Source of the DNA: Verrucomicrobiia bacterium
GTDB taxonomy: Bacteria > Verrucomicrobiota > Verrucomicrobiia > JABWAM01
Assembly (NCBI GenBank): GCA_013360985.1
Contig: JABWAM010000008.1
Location: 1-22,605 of the forward strand
Reading direction: 5' to 3'
DNA length: 22,605 nucleotides
The notes beneath the pieces are model-generated. The model did not search any database, had not been told where the DNA came from, and was given only the letters and a program-made list of their open reading frames with translations. How positions within the stretch are numbered: the first letter of the stretch is position 1; each line of letters starts with the position of its first letter. Shown here in pieces: positions 1 through 7,908 of the stretch. The position numbers and the translations under genes were made by a program.

Positions 1-203
1 CAAAAAGGGTGCGACGGCTCGGCCGGCGGCCTCGCCCTCCCTTTCCACCGTCCGTGCTTGGGAAAAATCCGCTCGGTCGCGAAGCGAGGGAGGGCGCCGA
101 CGGCGGCGCCGCGGCCGCGGCTTGAGTCCAAAATGCGGCGAGGGCGTCGCATGTTCCTCGACCGAGGATGGACTCCCTCCCACGCCTGACGCGGGGATTT
201 GGG
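1..203 (-). repeat. Dispersed inverted-end repeat, copy A (partial, cut by window edge)
   Basis: Read on the minus strand, this stretch matches copies B (10203-10570) and C (21215-21516). It starts with the terminal motif CCCAAATCC (203 down to 195), contains the shared core GGCCGCCGGCCGAGCCGT (31 down to 14), and shares with C the run from GCGGATTTTTCCC through the CACGGACGG block. The far end lies outside the window. It begins about 28 bp after the hisC stop codon, in the same direction as hisC. No reading frame is conserved with the other copies: small indels shift the frame in the first 60 bases. Non-coding mobile repeat is the best reading. Confidence 0.8.
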
Positions 204-230
204 GCTGATTTTGTCTCTCTTTTTTGCGAT

Positions 231-1352
231 TTAGGCTTGGATAGGCATGCCCGTTTCCATCCCTGTTCTTCGAAAGACTCCGTTCGCATGGGATCCACGC
301 CCGCTGCGCGAGATGTCGAGCGCGCGCAGCACGGCCCGCATCTCGCGTTCGGTTCCGATGGTGATCCGGAGGCGTTCGCGCGTTTCGCGCGCCGCGAACC
401 AGCGCACGAGCACCCCGCGCTTTTTCAACGCAAGAAACCATTCCTCGGCGGCTCCGCCGGGCGGCCGGGCGAAAACGAAGTTCGCCTCGCTCGGCAAGAC
501 CTCCCATCCTCGCTCCTCCAACGCTGCGCGAAACGCCTCGCGCGTCCGCACGATTCGGCGGACGCCCCGGCGATGCCACGCCGCGTCGGCAAAGGCCGCT
601 TCTCCCGCCGCCTGGGCGAGCTGATCGAGGTTGTAGGAGTCTTTCACCTTGAACATCGCGCCGATCAGTTCCCGGCTGCCCAACGCGAATCCGAGGCGCA
701 TGCCGGCGAGCGCGTAGGACTTGGAAAGACTTCGGGTGACGAGGACGTTCGGCAGCGCGCGCGCAAGATCGAGCGCGTTCTCACGCGCGAAATCGGCGTA
801 GGCCTCGTCCACGATCAACACGCCGCGGAGCCTGCGCGCCAGGCGCCGCAGGAAAGCCGTCGTCAACGCCGTGCCCGAAGGCGCATTCGGGTTCGCGATG
901 AACGTCAGGGCCGCGCGCGGATCGAACTGCTCGAGGCGGAGTTCGTAGCGCTCCGAAAACAACACCCGCCGCACGCGCGCCCCCTGGATCCCCGCGAGCA
1001 CCGGATAAAGCGAGTAGCTCGGCCAGGGAAACTGGACGAGGTCCCCCTCTCCCGCGAACGCGCGCAGGCCCATCGTGAGAAGGTCGTCCGAGCCGTTGCC
1101 CGCGATCACCCGCTCGGGATCCACGTCGAACGTCCTGCCGATCCGTTCGCGAAAACGCAGGCTGACGGGATCGGGATAAAGGCGGAGCCGCGCGCCGAGA
1201 TGCCGGCGGATCGCGCGGGCCACGCGCGGCGAAGGAGGATACGGGTTTTCGTTGGTGTTCAGCTTGATCAGACGGGTCCCCCTCGGCTGTTCGCCGGGCA
1301 CGTAAGCGCTCAGGCAACGGATCTCGGAGCGAATCAGCGAACGACGTTTCAC
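231..1352 (-). CDS. hisC: Histidinol-phosphate aminotransferase
   Basis: This PLP enzyme transfers an amino group from glutamate to imidazole-acetol phosphate in histidine biosynthesis, in the cytoplasm. The 373-residue product is a normal length for HisC. It opens with the family's substrate motif LNTNENPYPPSP (31-42). It then has NPNAPSGT (154-161), the cofactor pair D182/Y185 in VDEAYADF, and the PLP lysine K211 in SLSKSYALAGMRLGF. The start is GTG; the N-terminus (AYVPGEQP at 16-23) is where HisC proteins normally begin, so no shorter start is favoured, and no clear ribosome site is visible. It is the last gene of the minus-strand cluster, 78 bp after nagZ. A repeat copy follows 28 bp after its stop. 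Some HisC paralogues act on other substrates such as tyrosine or phenylalanine; hisI nearby supports the histidine role. Confidence 0.93.
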   Translation of the reverse strand: MKRRSLIRSEIRCLSAYVPGEQPRGTRLIKLNTNENPYPPSPRVARAIRRHLGARLRLYPDPVSLRFRERIGRTFDVDPERVIAGNGSDDLLTMGLRAFAGEGDLVQFPWPSYSLYPVLAGIQGARVRRVLFSERYELRLEQFDPRAALTFIANPNAPSGTALTTAFLRRLARRLRGVLIVDEAYADFARENALDLARALPNVLVTRSLSKSYALAGMRLGFALGSRELIGAMFKVKDSYNLDQLAQAAGEAAFADAAWHRRGVRRIVRTREAFRAALEERGWEVLPSEANFVFARPPGGAAEEWFLALKKRGVLVRWFAARETRERLRITIGTEREMRAVLRALDISRSGRGSHANGVFRRTGMETGMPIQA

Positions 1353-1430
1353 GGGAAGCGAGTGAAGCAGCTTCGCGGAAGCCGCTCAAGCGCCCGGCGG
1401 CGTTGCGTTCGCCGCGCGCGCCCGCGCCTC

Positions 1431-2567
1431 TCACTCCTCGCCGATCGGACCCCAGCGCGCGTCCATCACCTTGAGGCGGTCCGGCAAGCGGGCAAAGACG
1501 CGCGCCGCGAAACGGCGGATCTCGCCGAGGAGAGCTTCCCAGCGCCGCGGCGAAAACGCTTTCGCGGGGGCGAGATCCTCGCGGAGGCCGGCCAAGCGCG
1601 CCCGGGACTCCGCGAGGAGCCGATCCGTCAACCGCCCCTTGCGCGCGGCGGCGAACGCCGCGCGATGACCTTCCCGGATCGCCTTCGCCGTGTGACAGAT
1701 CAGGACGAGGTCCACGCCGTTGCGGAGGCAACCGACCGCGGCTTCGCCCACCGTCATCGTCCGGGTGATCGCGCCCATTTCGAGATCGTCGGTGATCGTG
1801 ACGCCCTGAAATCCGAGCCGCTGGCGGAGGATTCCGCCCATCAACTTTGGAGAAACGCAGGCGGGCGTGAGGCGACCGCGGTGGTACGCGCGAAGATGCG
1901 CGTGGGAAAGCATGATCATCCGCAGCGGCCCTTTCCCGCCGTCCCAGAGGTCGGCGTACGGCCGCAGGTCTTCCCGTTCGAGCTCGCGCGCGGAACGGTT
2001 GACGCGCGGCAGGACTTGGTGCGGGTCCTTGTCCGCGGCGCCGTAACCGAGGAAATGTTTTCCGCAGCCGAGGACCCCCTCGCTCTGCATGCCGCGGAGA
2101 AAGGCGTCCGCGAAACGAGCGACCGCGCGCGGATCGTGCGACCAGCAACGATCCGGCACCGAGTTGTCCACGCCGGGCCGCAGCCAGAGGTCGAGCACGG
2201 GCGCGAGGTTCACATTGACGCCGACCTCCCGCAGAAGCCGTCCCGTGAGCCGTCCATGCTCGCGCGCGAAGCGTTCGTCGCCGAGGTGGGCGAGCTGCGG
2301 CGCCGAAGGAACCGCGCCGGTGAGGTCCTTGAGGCGGTTGACTCGTCCGCCCTCGTGATCGAGGCAGACGAGGAGATCCTCGCCGAGCAGATCGCGCAGC
2401 CGCGCGGTGAGCCGCGCCAGGCGGGCCGCCGTGCGCACATTGCGGCCGAAGAGGATGACGCCGCCCGGGCGCACCGTCCGCAGGAGCGCGCGCGTGGGCG
2501 GATCCAGATCGGGACCGGGGATCCCGATGAAAAAATGCGCGCCGACCTCCGGAGCGGGCTTCGGCAT
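1431..2567 (-). CDS. nagZ: Beta-N-acetylhexosaminidase, glycoside hydrolase family 3 (NagZ-like)
   Basis: NagZ removes N-acetylglucosamine from anhydro-muropeptides in cytoplasmic peptidoglycan recycling. The 378-residue single-domain product has the GH3 NagZ hallmarks: GGVILFGRN (35-43), a DHEGG loop (70-74), KHFLGYG (170-176), the mobile-loop pair D181/H183 in DPHQVLP that serves as the acid/base in NagZ, and the nucleophile motif TDDLEMGAI (259-267, D260). No signal peptide is seen, which fits a cytoplasmic enzyme. The start is fixed by a strong AGGAGGT ribosome site five bases upstream; a longer in-frame reading to 2948 would overlap hisI completely. It lies 11 bp after hisI, so the two are probably cotranscribed. 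The usual KHFPG has Leu for Pro here. A plain GH3 glucosidase is unlikely given the DxH loop. Confidence 0.92.
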   Translation of the reverse strand: MPKPAPEVGAHFFIGIPGPDLDPPTRALLRTVRPGGVILFGRNVRTAARLARLTARLRDLLGEDLLVCLDHEGGRVNRLKDLTGAVPSAPQLAHLGDERFAREHGRLTGRLLREVGVNVNLAPVLDLWLRPGVDNSVPDRCWSHDPRAVARFADAFLRGMQSEGVLGCGKHFLGYGAADKDPHQVLPRVNRSARELEREDLRPYADLWDGGKGPLRMIMLSHAHLRAYHRGRLTPACVSPKLMGGILRQRLGFQGVTITDDLEMGAITRTMTVGEAAVGCLRNGVDLVLICHTAKAIREGHRAAFAAARKGRLTDRLLAESRARLAGLREDLAPAKAFSPRRWEALLGEIRRFAARVFARLPDRLKVMDARWGPIGEE

Positions 2568-2572
2568 GCGCC

Positions 2573-2579
2573 ACCTCCT
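2573..2579 (-). promoter_or_regulatory. Strong Shine-Dalgarno site of nagZ
   Basis: AGGAGGT lies five bases before the nagZ ATG and overlaps the first base of the hisI stop codon. It is the clearest Shine-Dalgarno sequence in the window, where most genes have none, and it decides the nagZ start and suggests coupling to hisI. Confidence 0.8.
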
Positions 2580-3046
2580 CAGGCCGTGCCGCGCCCGTCG
2601 GCCGCCGATTTTTCCGAAGCGCCCTTCAGCTTCTCCTGCCGTCGGGCTTCCTTGACCTTGTCCTTGTAGACGACCTCGGGCTTCACGAGCGGTTCGTCGT
2701 TGGAAAGGATCGCCCCTTCGGCGGAGATGTCGCGGAAGAAACAGCTCTTGTAGCCCTCGTGACAGGCCGCGCCGACCTGTTCCACCTCGAGGAGAAGCGT
2801 ATCGCCGTCGCAATCGAAGGAAAGCTTCTCCACGCGCTGCACGTGACCGCTCGATTCGCCCTTCATCCAATACTTCTGGCGCGAGCGACTCCAGAACCAG
2901 GTGCGTTTCGTTTCGATCGTCTTCAGCAGCGAATCGCGATTCATCCACGCCATCATGAGCACTCGCCCCGTCTTCCGCTCCTGGATGATCGCGGGGATGA
3001 GCCCGTCGGCGTTGAACCGTAGTTTTTCGAGAAAGTCTTCGTTCAT
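2579..3046 (-). CDS. hisI: Phosphoribosyl-AMP cyclohydrolase
   Basis: HisI opens the adenine ring of phosphoribosyl-AMP, the third step of histidine synthesis, using zinc. The product is 155 residues. The metal-binding signature is intact: FDCDGD (77-82), then C95 and C102 in ACHEGYKSCF, and the family motif WMNRDSL (34-40). It is the stand-alone form; there is no fused HisE pyrophosphatase domain. A charged, Lys/Arg-rich tail of roughly 35 residues follows the core and is of unknown use. The ATG at 3046 was chosen because homology begins there; the frame stays open to 3160 but that extension is low-complexity and would nearly touch kdsD. A weak AGGAAAG lies about nine bases upstream. It is followed 11 bp later by nagZ. 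Confidence 0.94.
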   Translation of the reverse strand: MNEDFLEKLRFNADGLIPAIIQERKTGRVLMMAWMNRDSLLKTIETKRTWFWSRSRQKYWMKGESSGHVQRVEKLSFDCDGDTLLLEVEQVGAACHEGYKSCFFRDISAEGAILSNDEPLVKPEVVYKDKVKEARRQEKLKGASEKSAADGRGTA

Positions 3047-3156
3047 GGCACGCGCTTTCCTAGCCGGATTGTCGCCGCGCCCCAAGGCAAAACCGGAGAG
3101 GCCCTCTGGAATCTCGAGGCCCCGCGGACCGCCGCCGCGCGAGGCGACGCCGAAGC

Positions 3157-4146
3157 TCAAACCAGCCGCAGCCGCGGCAGGTCCTGAGAATCGATCAGCC
3201 CGACGATCCGCCGCCGCGCGTCCACGACGATCAGATCGTCAATTTGATGCTTGCGCAGGAGCCGCACCGCCTCGGCCGCCAGGGCGTCCTCGCGAATGGT
3301 GATCGGCCGGCGGGTCATCACCTCGCCCAGGGCCACGCTGCCGACATCGCGATTTTTCGCGTAATGCCGGGCGAAATCCCCGTGGGTAAAAATGCCCGCG
3401 AGGCGATGGCCCGCGCCGCGAATCGCCACGCAGCCCGAACGCGCCTTGGCCATGAGGGACAACCCTTCGGACACCGTGGCCTTCGGTCCTGCGACCGCGC
3501 AGCGTTCGGGAGGACGAATGAGATCGCGCGCCTTGAGCAAGAGCGTCTGGCCGAGCGCGCCGGCGGGATGATAGCGCGCAAAATCTTCCTTGCGGAAGCC
3601 GCGTTCCTGGAGCAAGGCCATCGCGAGCGCGTCGCCCAGGGCGAGCATCGCCGTGGTGCTCGTCGTCGGGGCGAGATTGTGGGGGCACGCCTCGCGCGAA
3701 ACGTGCGCGTTGAGAACCGCGTCGCTGTGCCGGCCCAAGGTGGAATTCACGCGGCCGACAATTGCGACGAGGCGCGCATCGATGCGCCGAAGCGCGGGCA
3801 GGATGCGCAGCAACTCCTCGGTTTCTCCGCTGTTGCTGAGGAGGAGGGCCACGTCTCCCTCATGGACCACGCCGAGGTCTCCGTGGAGGGCGTCCGTGGG
3901 ATCGAGCACGACCGACGGCGCGCCGGTGCTGCTCAAGGTCGCGGCGATCTTGTGTCCGATGAGCCCGGACTTGCCGATGCCGGAGACAACGATCTTTCCA
4001 TGGGCTTCCACACACGCGCGCATCAGGCTGATGGCGCGGAGAAAGGAGGGCCCCAGGGCGCGGCGGACCTGGCGCAGGCCTTCGGCTTCGATCTCCAAGA
4101 CCTTGCGCGCCCGCTTCAACGCTTCGCTCGACGTCGCTTTCGCCAT
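3157..4146 (-). CDS. kdsD: Arabinose-5-phosphate isomerase (SIS plus CBS domains)
   Basis: KdsD interconverts ribulose 5-phosphate and arabinose 5-phosphate, the first step to Kdo for lipopolysaccharide. The 329-residue product matches the E. coli enzyme (328 residues) in length. An N-terminal SIS sugar-isomerase domain (about 30-190) carries GIGKSGLIGHK (56-66), LHGDLG (87-92), SNSGETEE (104-111) and HPAGALG (193-199). Two CBS domains follow (about 205-329, with VMTRRP at 276-281). The residues reported as catalytic in E. coli KdsD, K59, E111, E152 and H193, fall at exactly the same numbers with this start. The frame is open ten codons further upstream, but that extension is basic and not family-like. 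It heads the minus-strand cluster, 110 bp before hisI, and is divergent from the metal ATPase. A GutQ-type paralogue would look similar. Confidence 0.93.
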   Translation of the reverse strand: MAKATSSEALKRARKVLEIEAEGLRQVRRALGPSFLRAISLMRACVEAHGKIVVSGIGKSGLIGHKIAATLSSTGAPSVVLDPTDALHGDLGVVHEGDVALLLSNSGETEELLRILPALRRIDARLVAIVGRVNSTLGRHSDAVLNAHVSREACPHNLAPTTSTTAMLALGDALAMALLQERGFRKEDFARYHPAGALGQTLLLKARDLIRPPERCAVAGPKATVSEGLSLMAKARSGCVAIRGAGHRLAGIFTHGDFARHYAKNRDVGSVALGEVMTRRPITIREDALAAEAVRLLRKHQIDDLIVVDARRRIVGLIDSQDLPRLRLV

Positions 4147-4156
4147 GCGCCCACGG

Positions 4157-4201
4157 AAGCGAAAAGCTGCGCGCAAGGCAAAACCAATCGCTTTCGCTTT
4201 T
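4157..4201. promoter_or_regulatory. Imperfect inverted repeat between kdsD and the metal ATPase
   Basis: In the 89-bp divergent spacer, AAGCGAAAAGC (4157-4167) faces GCTTTCGCTTTT (4190-4201); the arms match except for one gapped base and are 22 bp apart. The position suits a shared operator or a hairpin in a leader RNA. No matching regulator is in the window, and low-complexity A/G tracts could pair by chance. Confidence 0.25.
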
Positions 4202-4235
4202 CTCGGCGCGCGAGGGTAGCATCCCCTCTCCCCTC

Positions 4236-6209
4236 ATGAGTTCCGCAACCGCGAACTGCTGCTCGCACAACCTCCACCCCCCCTCTCCGGGGGAGGGGGA
4301 AGAAGCCTCCGAGCGTCGGGAGTTGAGCGTCCAGTTCCTCCTCTCGGCGGTCTGCCTCCTTTTCCTCGGCGCGGGACGCCTCGGCCACGGGCTCTCCCAC
4401 GAGTTCCCGACGCAACTCGAGCACGCCTTCCTCATCATCGCCTATCTCACGGGCGGTTTTTACCCGATGCTCGGCGTCATCGAGGACCTCCGCGAGTTCC
4501 GGTTCAACGTGAACTTCCTCATGGTCGCCGCGGCGCTCGGCGCGGCGTGCGTCGGCGCGAAGGAAGAAGGCGCGATCCTGATGTTCCTGTTTTCCTTCAG
4601 CGGCGCGCTCGAAAAATACGCCGCGGGACGAACCCGCCGGGCGATCCGTTCCCTCATGAAGATCAGCCCCTCCCAAGCCACTGTGCTGCGCGACGGCAGG
4701 GAGGAGATCGTTCCCGTCTCGGCGCTCCATCGCGGCGACCTCCTCGTCGTTCATCCCGGCGAACGGATCGCGGGCGACGGCGTGATCCTCGACGGGATCA
4801 CCTCGGTGGACGAGAGCAGTCTCACCGGAGAATCGCTGCCGGTGGACAAGGGGCCCGGACGCCGCGTGCTCGCGGGCAGCATCAACGGACACGGCCTGAT
4901 CCGCGTAAAGACCGACCGCGAGGCGAGCGACACCGCGCTTGCGAAGATCTTCCGGATCCTGGAGGAAGCCTCGCACCGCAAGGCGCCCACCGAACGCCTC
5001 ATCGAGAAATACGGCGGCCCCTACACTTGGACCATCCTCATCCTCACGCTGTTCACCCTGCTCGGCGCCCGTTGGTTCGCGGAGATGACGTGGAGCGCCG
5101 CGCTCTATCGTGCGATGACCTTCATGGTGGTCGCCTCGCCCTGCGCGATGGTGTTGTCCATCCCTTCGGCGGTCCTCGCCGCGATCGCCAGCGGCGCGCG
5201 GCGCGGCATGCTCTTCAAGGGAGGCCTCGCCATCGAAATCCTAGGATGCTGCCGCGCAATCGCCTTCGACAAGACCGGCACCCTCACCCAAGGCAAGCCG
5301 CAACTCGCCGAGGCGCGCTACGCCGACGGCCTCAAGGCCGGTGACGTCCTCGCCGACGCCGCGGCCGTCGAACTCAACTCCGAGCATCCGCTCGCCAAGG
5401 TCATCGTCCAGGAAGCCCGTCGGCACAACCTGCGCTTCGAACGCGCCGAAGCGAGCCGGGCGTGGCCGGGGCTCGGCGTCGAAGGAATCGTGCGCGGAGA
5501 GACCGTGCGCGTCGGCAGCGAGGCCTTTATCTGTCTCCACGGCGGCATGCAACCCTGGGTGCGCGACACCCTCGTCGAGTTTCGCGCGCGCGGCCTCACC
5601 TGCCTGATCGCCGCGCGCGAAGGCCCTCTCGCCGTCTTCGGCGTCGCCGACAGCCTGCGCCCCGGCGCCATCCGCGCCGTCGCCGAGCTGGCGCATCTGA
5701 ACATCCGCACGGTGATGCTCACCGGCGATCATCAGGCCTCCGCCGCCGAGTTCGCGAAAAAGCTCGGCCTCTCCGATTTCCGAGCGAGCCTTCTCCCCGA
5801 CCAAAAGGTCGAAGCGGTGCGCGAACTCATGGAACAGCACGACGTCGTCGCCATGGTTGGCGACGGCGTCAACGACGCTCCCGCTCTCGTGACCGCCTCC
5901 GTCGGCGTCGCGATGGGCGCGAGCGGAAGCGACACCGCCATGGAAAGCGCCGACGTCGTTCTCATGGGCGACGACATCGAGCGCGTGCCCGAGATCGTGC
6001 GCCTCGGGCGCAAGACGCGCGCGATCATCCATCAGAACCTCGTCTTTTCCGTAGGAGTGATCCTCGCGCTGATCGGGGCGACGTTCTTCGCGAAGCTCAG
6101 GCTCGCCCTCGGCGTCATCGGCCACGAGGGCAGCACGATCCTCGTCGTCTTCAACAGCCTCCGCCTCCTGCGCCATGCCTCCGCGCATCCACCGCGCGAG
6201 GCGGCGTGA
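4236..6209 (+). CDS. P1B-4-type heavy-metal-transporting ATPase (Co/Zn/Fe-type exporter)
   Basis: This inner-membrane pump probably exports a divalent transition metal using ATP. The 657-residue product has an actuator TGES (SLTGESLP, near residue 198), the phosphorylation motif DKTGTLT (D345), SEHPLAK, MLTGD and GDGVNDAP. The transmembrane metal site is SPC (301-303) rather than CPC, and the last helix has HEGST (630-634). SPC plus HEGxT is the signature of the P1B-4 group (CoaT, CtpD, PfeT/ZosA, plant HMA1). There is no ferredoxin-like metal-binding domain; instead a short tail with CCSHNLH (8-14) could touch metal. The start is uncertain: the ATG lacks a ribosome site, and a strong DNA hairpin occupies codons 15-22. 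A TTG at codon 30 is an alternative. tgt follows after 10 bp. The exact metal cannot be told from sequence. Confidence 0.9.
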   Translation: MSSATANCCSHNLHPPSPGEGEEASERRELSVQFLLSAVCLLFLGAGRLGHGLSHEFPTQLEHAFLIIAYLTGGFYPMLGVIEDLREFRFNVNFLMVAAALGAACVGAKEEGAILMFLFSFSGALEKYAAGRTRRAIRSLMKISPSQATVLRDGREEIVPVSALHRGDLLVVHPGERIAGDGVILDGITSVDESSLTGESLPVDKGPGRRVLAGSINGHGLIRVKTDREASDTALAKIFRILEEASHRKAPTERLIEKYGGPYTWTILILTLFTLLGARWFAEMTWSAALYRAMTFMVVASPCAMVLSIPSAVLAAIASGARRGMLFKGGLAIEILGCCRAIAFDKTGTLTQGKPQLAEARYADGLKAGDVLADAAAVELNSEHPLAKVIVQEARRHNLRFERAEASRAWPGLGVEGIVRGETVRVGSEAFICLHGGMQPWVRDTLVEFRARGLTCLIAAREGPLAVFGVADSLRPGAIRAVAELAHLNIRTVMLTGDHQASAAEFAKKLGLSDFRASLLPDQKVEAVRELMEQHDVVAMVGDGVNDAPALVTASVGVAMGASGSDTAMESADVVLMGDDIERVPEIVRLGRKTRAIIHQNLVFSVGVILALIGATFFAKLRLALGVIGHEGSTILVVFNSLRLLRHASAHPPREAA

Positions 6210-6219
6210 GGCGTCGCGC

Positions 6220-7401
6220 ATGAACGCCGCGTTCGAAGTCGCCGCCGGGCCCGAGGGCTTTCGCCTCGGGCGTTTGCGCACCGCCCACGGCGAGGTCGCG
6301 ACGCCGGTGTTCATGCCGGTCGGCACGCAGGCCACCGTCAAGACCATGCTGCCCGACGAGCTCGCGCAGATCGGCGTCTCCATCCTCCTCGCGAACACCT
6401 ACCACCTCCACCTCCGCCCCGGGTCCGAAGTCGTGGCCCGCATGGGCGGCCTCCACCGTTTCATGAACTGGTCGCGACCGATCCTCACCGACAGCGGCGG
6501 TTACCAGGTCTTCAGCCTCGCCCCATTCCGTACGGTGCGCGAACACGGCGTCTCATTCCGTTCCCACCTCGACGGCGCCGAATGTTTCCTCGGCCCGCGC
6601 GAAGCCATGGAAATCCAATCCCGCCTCGGCGCCGACATCGCGATGGTCCTCGACGAATGCCCTCCCTGGCCGTGCGACGAAACCACGGCGCGCGGCGCGG
6701 TGGAACGCTCCCTGCGCTGGGCCGCCGAGTGCCGCGCATGGAAAACCGAATCCGCCCCCGGATCGCACGCGCGGCTCTTCGGGATCGTCCAGGGCGGCAG
6801 CCATGACTCCTTACGCCGCGAATGCGCCCGACGCCTCGTCGAGATCGGTTTCGACGGCTACGCGATCGGCGGCGTCAGCGTCGGCGAACCCGAGCCGGAA
6901 ATGCTTCGCGCCATCGAGGCGAGCGTCCCGGAACTCCCCGCCGATCGTCCCCGCTACGCCATGGGGCTCGGCTCGCCGACGCAGATCCTCGAGATGATCG
7001 CCCGCGGCGTGGACATGTTCGATTGCGTCCTCCCGACGCGCATCGCGCGCAACGGCGTCGCCTTCACGCCGGAGGGTTATCTTCACGTCAGCGCCGGCCG
7101 CTATCGTCAGGACGAACGCCCAATCCAAGAGGGCTGCCCCTGCCCCGCATGCCGCAACTTCACGCGAGCCTACCTGCGCCACCTCTTCAATGCGGAAGAA
7201 ATCCTCGCGCTGCGACTGGTGACCTGGCATAATTTAACTTTTTACATCCATTTGATGCACGCGGCGCGCGAGACGATCCGGGCTGGAACCTTTGACGCCT
7301 TCCGCCGCGGCTTCTTGGAACGATACCGACCTCCCGCGACGCCCGTCCCTCGAACGATGCAGCGCCCAAAAACTCGAATTCGCCACGCCGCACGCGCCTG
7401 A
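6220..7401 (+). CDS. tgt: Queuine tRNA-ribosyltransferase (tRNA-guanine transglycosylase)
   Basis: Tgt exchanges the wobble guanine of GUN-anticodon tRNAs for the queuosine precursor preQ1. The 393-residue product has the active-site Asp in LTDSGGYQVFSL (D91), the nucleophile D268 in FDCVLPTRIARNG, the QGG loop (191-193), and the zinc set C306-x-C308-x2-C311 with H337. Both catalytic aspartates are present, so it is not the eukaryote-type non-catalytic subunit. The start is set by GAGG at 6208-6211, which overlaps the stop of the metal ATPase ten bases upstream; an in-frame ATG at 6175 lies inside that gene. The C-terminal 25 residues are Arg/Pro-rich. yajC follows 39 bp later, the usual neighbour of tgt, while secDF is displaced. 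Confidence 0.96.
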   Translation: MNAAFEVAAGPEGFRLGRLRTAHGEVATPVFMPVGTQATVKTMLPDELAQIGVSILLANTYHLHLRPGSEVVARMGGLHRFMNWSRPILTDSGGYQVFSLAPFRTVREHGVSFRSHLDGAECFLGPREAMEIQSRLGADIAMVLDECPPWPCDETTARGAVERSLRWAAECRAWKTESAPGSHARLFGIVQGGSHDSLRRECARRLVEIGFDGYAIGGVSVGEPEPEMLRAIEASVPELPADRPRYAMGLGSPTQILEMIARGVDMFDCVLPTRIARNGVAFTPEGYLHVSAGRYRQDERPIQEGCPCPACRNFTRAYLRHLFNAEEILALRLVTWHNLTFYIHLMHAARETIRAGTFDAFRRGFLERYRPPATPVPRTMQRPKTRIRHAARA

Positions 7402-7440
7402 CTCCCTCGCGCCCTCCCTCTCTCTTCCACTCCTTTCCCC

Positions 7441-7809
7441 ATGAACCTCCCCTCCCTCTCCTCGGTCTTCAACCTCCACTCCGCGCACACTCTCCTTGCG
7501 ATGGGCGCGCCACCCCAGCCCGGAGAAAACCCGACGAAGAGCCTCCTCGGCGCGCTCGGGCCGATGATCCTCATCTTCGTCATCTTCTATCTCATCCTGA
7601 TCCGTCCGCAGCAGAAGCAGCAGCGCGAGACGCGCAAGATGATCGACGCCCTCAAGGTGGGCGACCGCGTCCTTGTCGCCGGCGGCATCTTCGGGATTGT
7701 CGCCCAGATCAAAGAGAAAGCCATCGTCGTCAAGATCGCCGAAAACACGCGCGTCGAGATGCTGCGCACCGCCGTCCAGCAGGTCCTCCCCGAAGAATCG
7801 AAATCTTGA
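7441..7809 (+). CDS. yajC: Sec translocon accessory subunit YajC
   Basis: YajC is a small inner-membrane protein that associates with SecD and SecF at the Sec translocon. The 122-residue product has one transmembrane helix (about 40-58, LGPMILIFVIFYLILIR), followed at once by the family motif IRPQQKQQRE and a cytoplasmic domain with the typical VGDRVLVAGGIFGIV stretch (72-86). The 38-residue N-terminal part is longer than in many homologues; an internal ATG at 7501 would give a 102-residue form closer to the usual size. Neither start has a Shine-Dalgarno sequence; the leader from 7402 is almost pure pyrimidine. It converges on alr, 99 bp away. Confidence 0.92.
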   Translation: MNLPSLSSVFNLHSAHTLLAMGAPPQPGENPTKSLLGALGPMILIFVIFYLILIRPQQKQQRETRKMIDALKVGDRVLVAGGIFGIVAQIKEKAIVVKIAENTRVEMLRTAVQQVLPEESKS

Positions 7810-7908
7810 GAATCTCGACGGATTCGCGGAGGACGAGCCGCCTTGAGCCGCATCTTCCCCGCGCCGTCGGCGTGAAAGTCGCGAAAACGGCGGCCGGTTT
7901 CCGGCGGA

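Noticed and set aside
168..2669. An 833-codon plus-strand frame across hisC, nagZ and hisI
   Set aside because: It is the antisense of three well-identified genes, starts inside repeat copy A, and its product is Arg/Ala/Pro-rich without any family motif. High GC keeps such frames open. The same applies to 10560-12428 (+), 5241-6398 (-) and 21063-22427 (-).
7893..7905. GCCGG-TTT-CCGGC hairpin between yajC and alr
   Set aside because: Short stem, no T-run in either direction; noted with alr but not called a terminator.
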